Assembly (NCBI RefSeq): GCF_001418565.1
Contig: NZ_LIQQ01000062.1
Span: 1-44,353, forward strand
Direction: 5' to 3'
DNA length: 44,353 bases
Origin: Streptomyces graminilatus
Lineage (GTDB): Bacteria > Actinomycetota > Actinomycetes > Streptomycetales > Streptomycetaceae
Below, one piece after another: positions 43,444 through 44,353 of this stretch. Each line of letters begins with the position of its first letter. Positions within the stretch are counted from its first letter, which is position 1. The notes below the pieces were generated by a model that was given only the letters and a program-made list of their open reading frames with translations, did no database searches and had not been told where the DNA came from. The translations under genes were made by a program, and so were the position numbers.

Positions 43444-44353
43444 ATGGGCCACCCCTACCCGATCCGGGAGATCGCACGTCAGGCGGGCCTCAGCGAGGCC
43501 ACCGTCGACCGCGTCCTGAACGGCCGGGGCGGAGTGCGCGAGAGCACCCAGCGCGAGGTACGGCAGGCCATCGCGGACCTGGACCGGCAGCGCACCCAGG
43601 TCAGGCTGGTCGGCCGTACGTTCATGATCGACATCGTGATGCAGGCGCCCGAGCGGTTCACCACCGCCGTCCGGGCCGCCCTGGAGGCCGAACTGCCCGC
43701 CCTCCACCCGGCCGTCGTACGCTCCCGCTTCCACTTCCGCGAGACAGGTCCGGTGCCGGAACTGGTGGCGACCCTGGACCGCATCGCCCGGCGCGGCTCA
43801 CAGGGCGTCATCGTCAAGGCGCCGGACGTACCCGAGGTCACGGCCGCCGTAGGACGCCTGATGGCGACCGGCATCCCGGTCGTCACCCTGGTGACCGACC
43901 TGCCCTCCAGCGCCCGCCTCGCCTACGTCGGCATCGACAACCGGGCCGCCGGCGCGACCGCCGCGTACCTCATGGGCCAGTGGCTGGGCGAACGCCCCGG
44001 CAATGTGCTCACCAGCCTGAGCAGCGGCTTCTTCCGCAACGAGGAGGAGCGCGAGATGGGCTTCCGGGGCGCGATGCGGGCCCGGCACCCCGAGCGCGCC
44101 CTCGTCGAGATCACCGAGGGCCAGGGCCTGGACGCCACCCAGTACGACCTGGTCCGCAGCGCCCTGGAACGCGACCCCGACATCCGGGCGGTCTACTCGA
44201 TCGGCGGCGGCAACATCGCGACGCTACGGGCCTTCGAGGACCTGGGCCGCGAGTGCGCGGTGTTCGTGGCGCACGACCTCGACCACGACAACACCCGCCT
44301 CCTGCGCGAGCACCGCCTGTCCTGCGTACTCCACCACGACCTGCGCCAGGACA
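43444..44353 (+). CDS. LacI-family transcriptional regulator (3' end beyond window)
   Basis: ATG 43444 follows GAGGA. The N-terminal LacI helix-turn-helix is clear: YPIREIARQAGLSEATVDRV, LNGRGGVRESTQREVRQAI. A periplasmic-binding-protein-like effector domain follows: MIDIVMQAPERFTTAVRAAL, GSQGVIVKAPDVPEVTAAVG, YVGIDNRAAGATAAYLMGQW, and VYSIGGGNIATLRAFEDLGR. The frame is open to the right edge after 303 codons, so about 40 residues are missing. It diverges from the PhyH-SDR-iolG set and very probably controls it through the palindrome at 43368-43379. The 'TVDRVLNGR' subtype is common beside cyclitol and sugar-acid genes. The ligand is unknown. Confidence 0.93.
   Translation, partial: MGHPYPIREIARQAGLSEATVDRVLNGRGGVRESTQREVRQAIADLDRQRTQVRLVGRTFMIDIVMQAPERFTTAVRAALEAELPALHPAVVRSRFHFRETGPVPELVATLDRIARRGSQGVIVKAPDVPEVTAAVGRLMATGIPVVTLVTDLPSSARLAYVGIDNRAAGATAAYLMGQWLGERPGNVLTSLSSGFFRNEEEREMGFRGAMRARHPERALVEITEGQGLDATQYDLVRSALERDPDIRAVYSIGGGNIATLRAFEDLGRECAVFVAHDLDHDNTRLLREHRLSCVLHHDLRQD

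Overview
The window looks like chromosomal DNA of a Streptomyces or very close relative. It is very GC-rich with strong G/C at third codon positions. It carries an ECF sigma factor, a TerD-family gene, a secreted multi-domain GH43 protein, an intergenic repeat of a type common in Streptomyces, and a TTA codon in a cytochrome P450 gene. All family names below come from reading the sequence; no database search was run.

Region 1 (1-1300): an ECF sigma factor reads leftward from a TTGACG/TAGACT promoter. Its stop overlaps the start of a single-pass membrane protein that runs off the left edge.

Region 2 (1300-18156) is the most unusual part: a type VII secretion (ESX)-like effector island without secretion machinery. 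A leftward arm encodes a 610-residue WXG-like coiled-coil protein and a 99-residue WXG100-like protein, each followed by a strong hairpin terminator. A divergent rightward arm encodes a giant protein of about 3553 residues, then a protein fusing a right-handed beta-helix to an EccA/CbbX-type AAA+ ATPase (start and stop codons overlap), then a membrane-anchored protein. The giant protein has a T7SS-signal-like N-terminus, membrane segments, two tandem modules that I read as ADP-ribosyltransferase-like, many beta repeats, YD/RHS-like sequence and a hydrophobic C-terminus. No EccB/C/D/E or MycP gene is present.

Region 3 (18.2-25.4 kb) is a gene graveyard. It holds an IS701-like remnant with terminal inverted repeats and an internal deletion, two possible integrase C-terminal scraps, a TPR-protein tail, an SMP-30 pseudogene with an in-frame stop, a PucR regulator tail and an amidohydrolase tail with a 4-bp frameshifting duplication. 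Apparently intact DUF4240, DUF899 and HutD genes and a shortened DUF4360 gene lie among them.

Region 4 (25.4-33.0 kb): a TerD-family gene behind a palindromic operator-like site converges on a 1740-residue secreted protein with two GH43 domains and two LamG domains, with a long hairpin between them. A cytochrome P450 follows on the other strand.

Region 5 (33.0-44.35 kb) is an inositol-type catabolic locus. A GntR regulator, IolD and IolB form a leftward operon. It diverges from a sugar ABC importer (lipoprotein, permease, ATPase) across a compact promoter region that contains boxes resembling the corynebacterial IolR consensus. Convergent to the importer is a second leftward set (PhyH-type dioxygenase, SDR, IolG-type dehydrogenase), with a divergent LacI regulator running off the right edge. 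IolA, IolC and IolE are not in the window.
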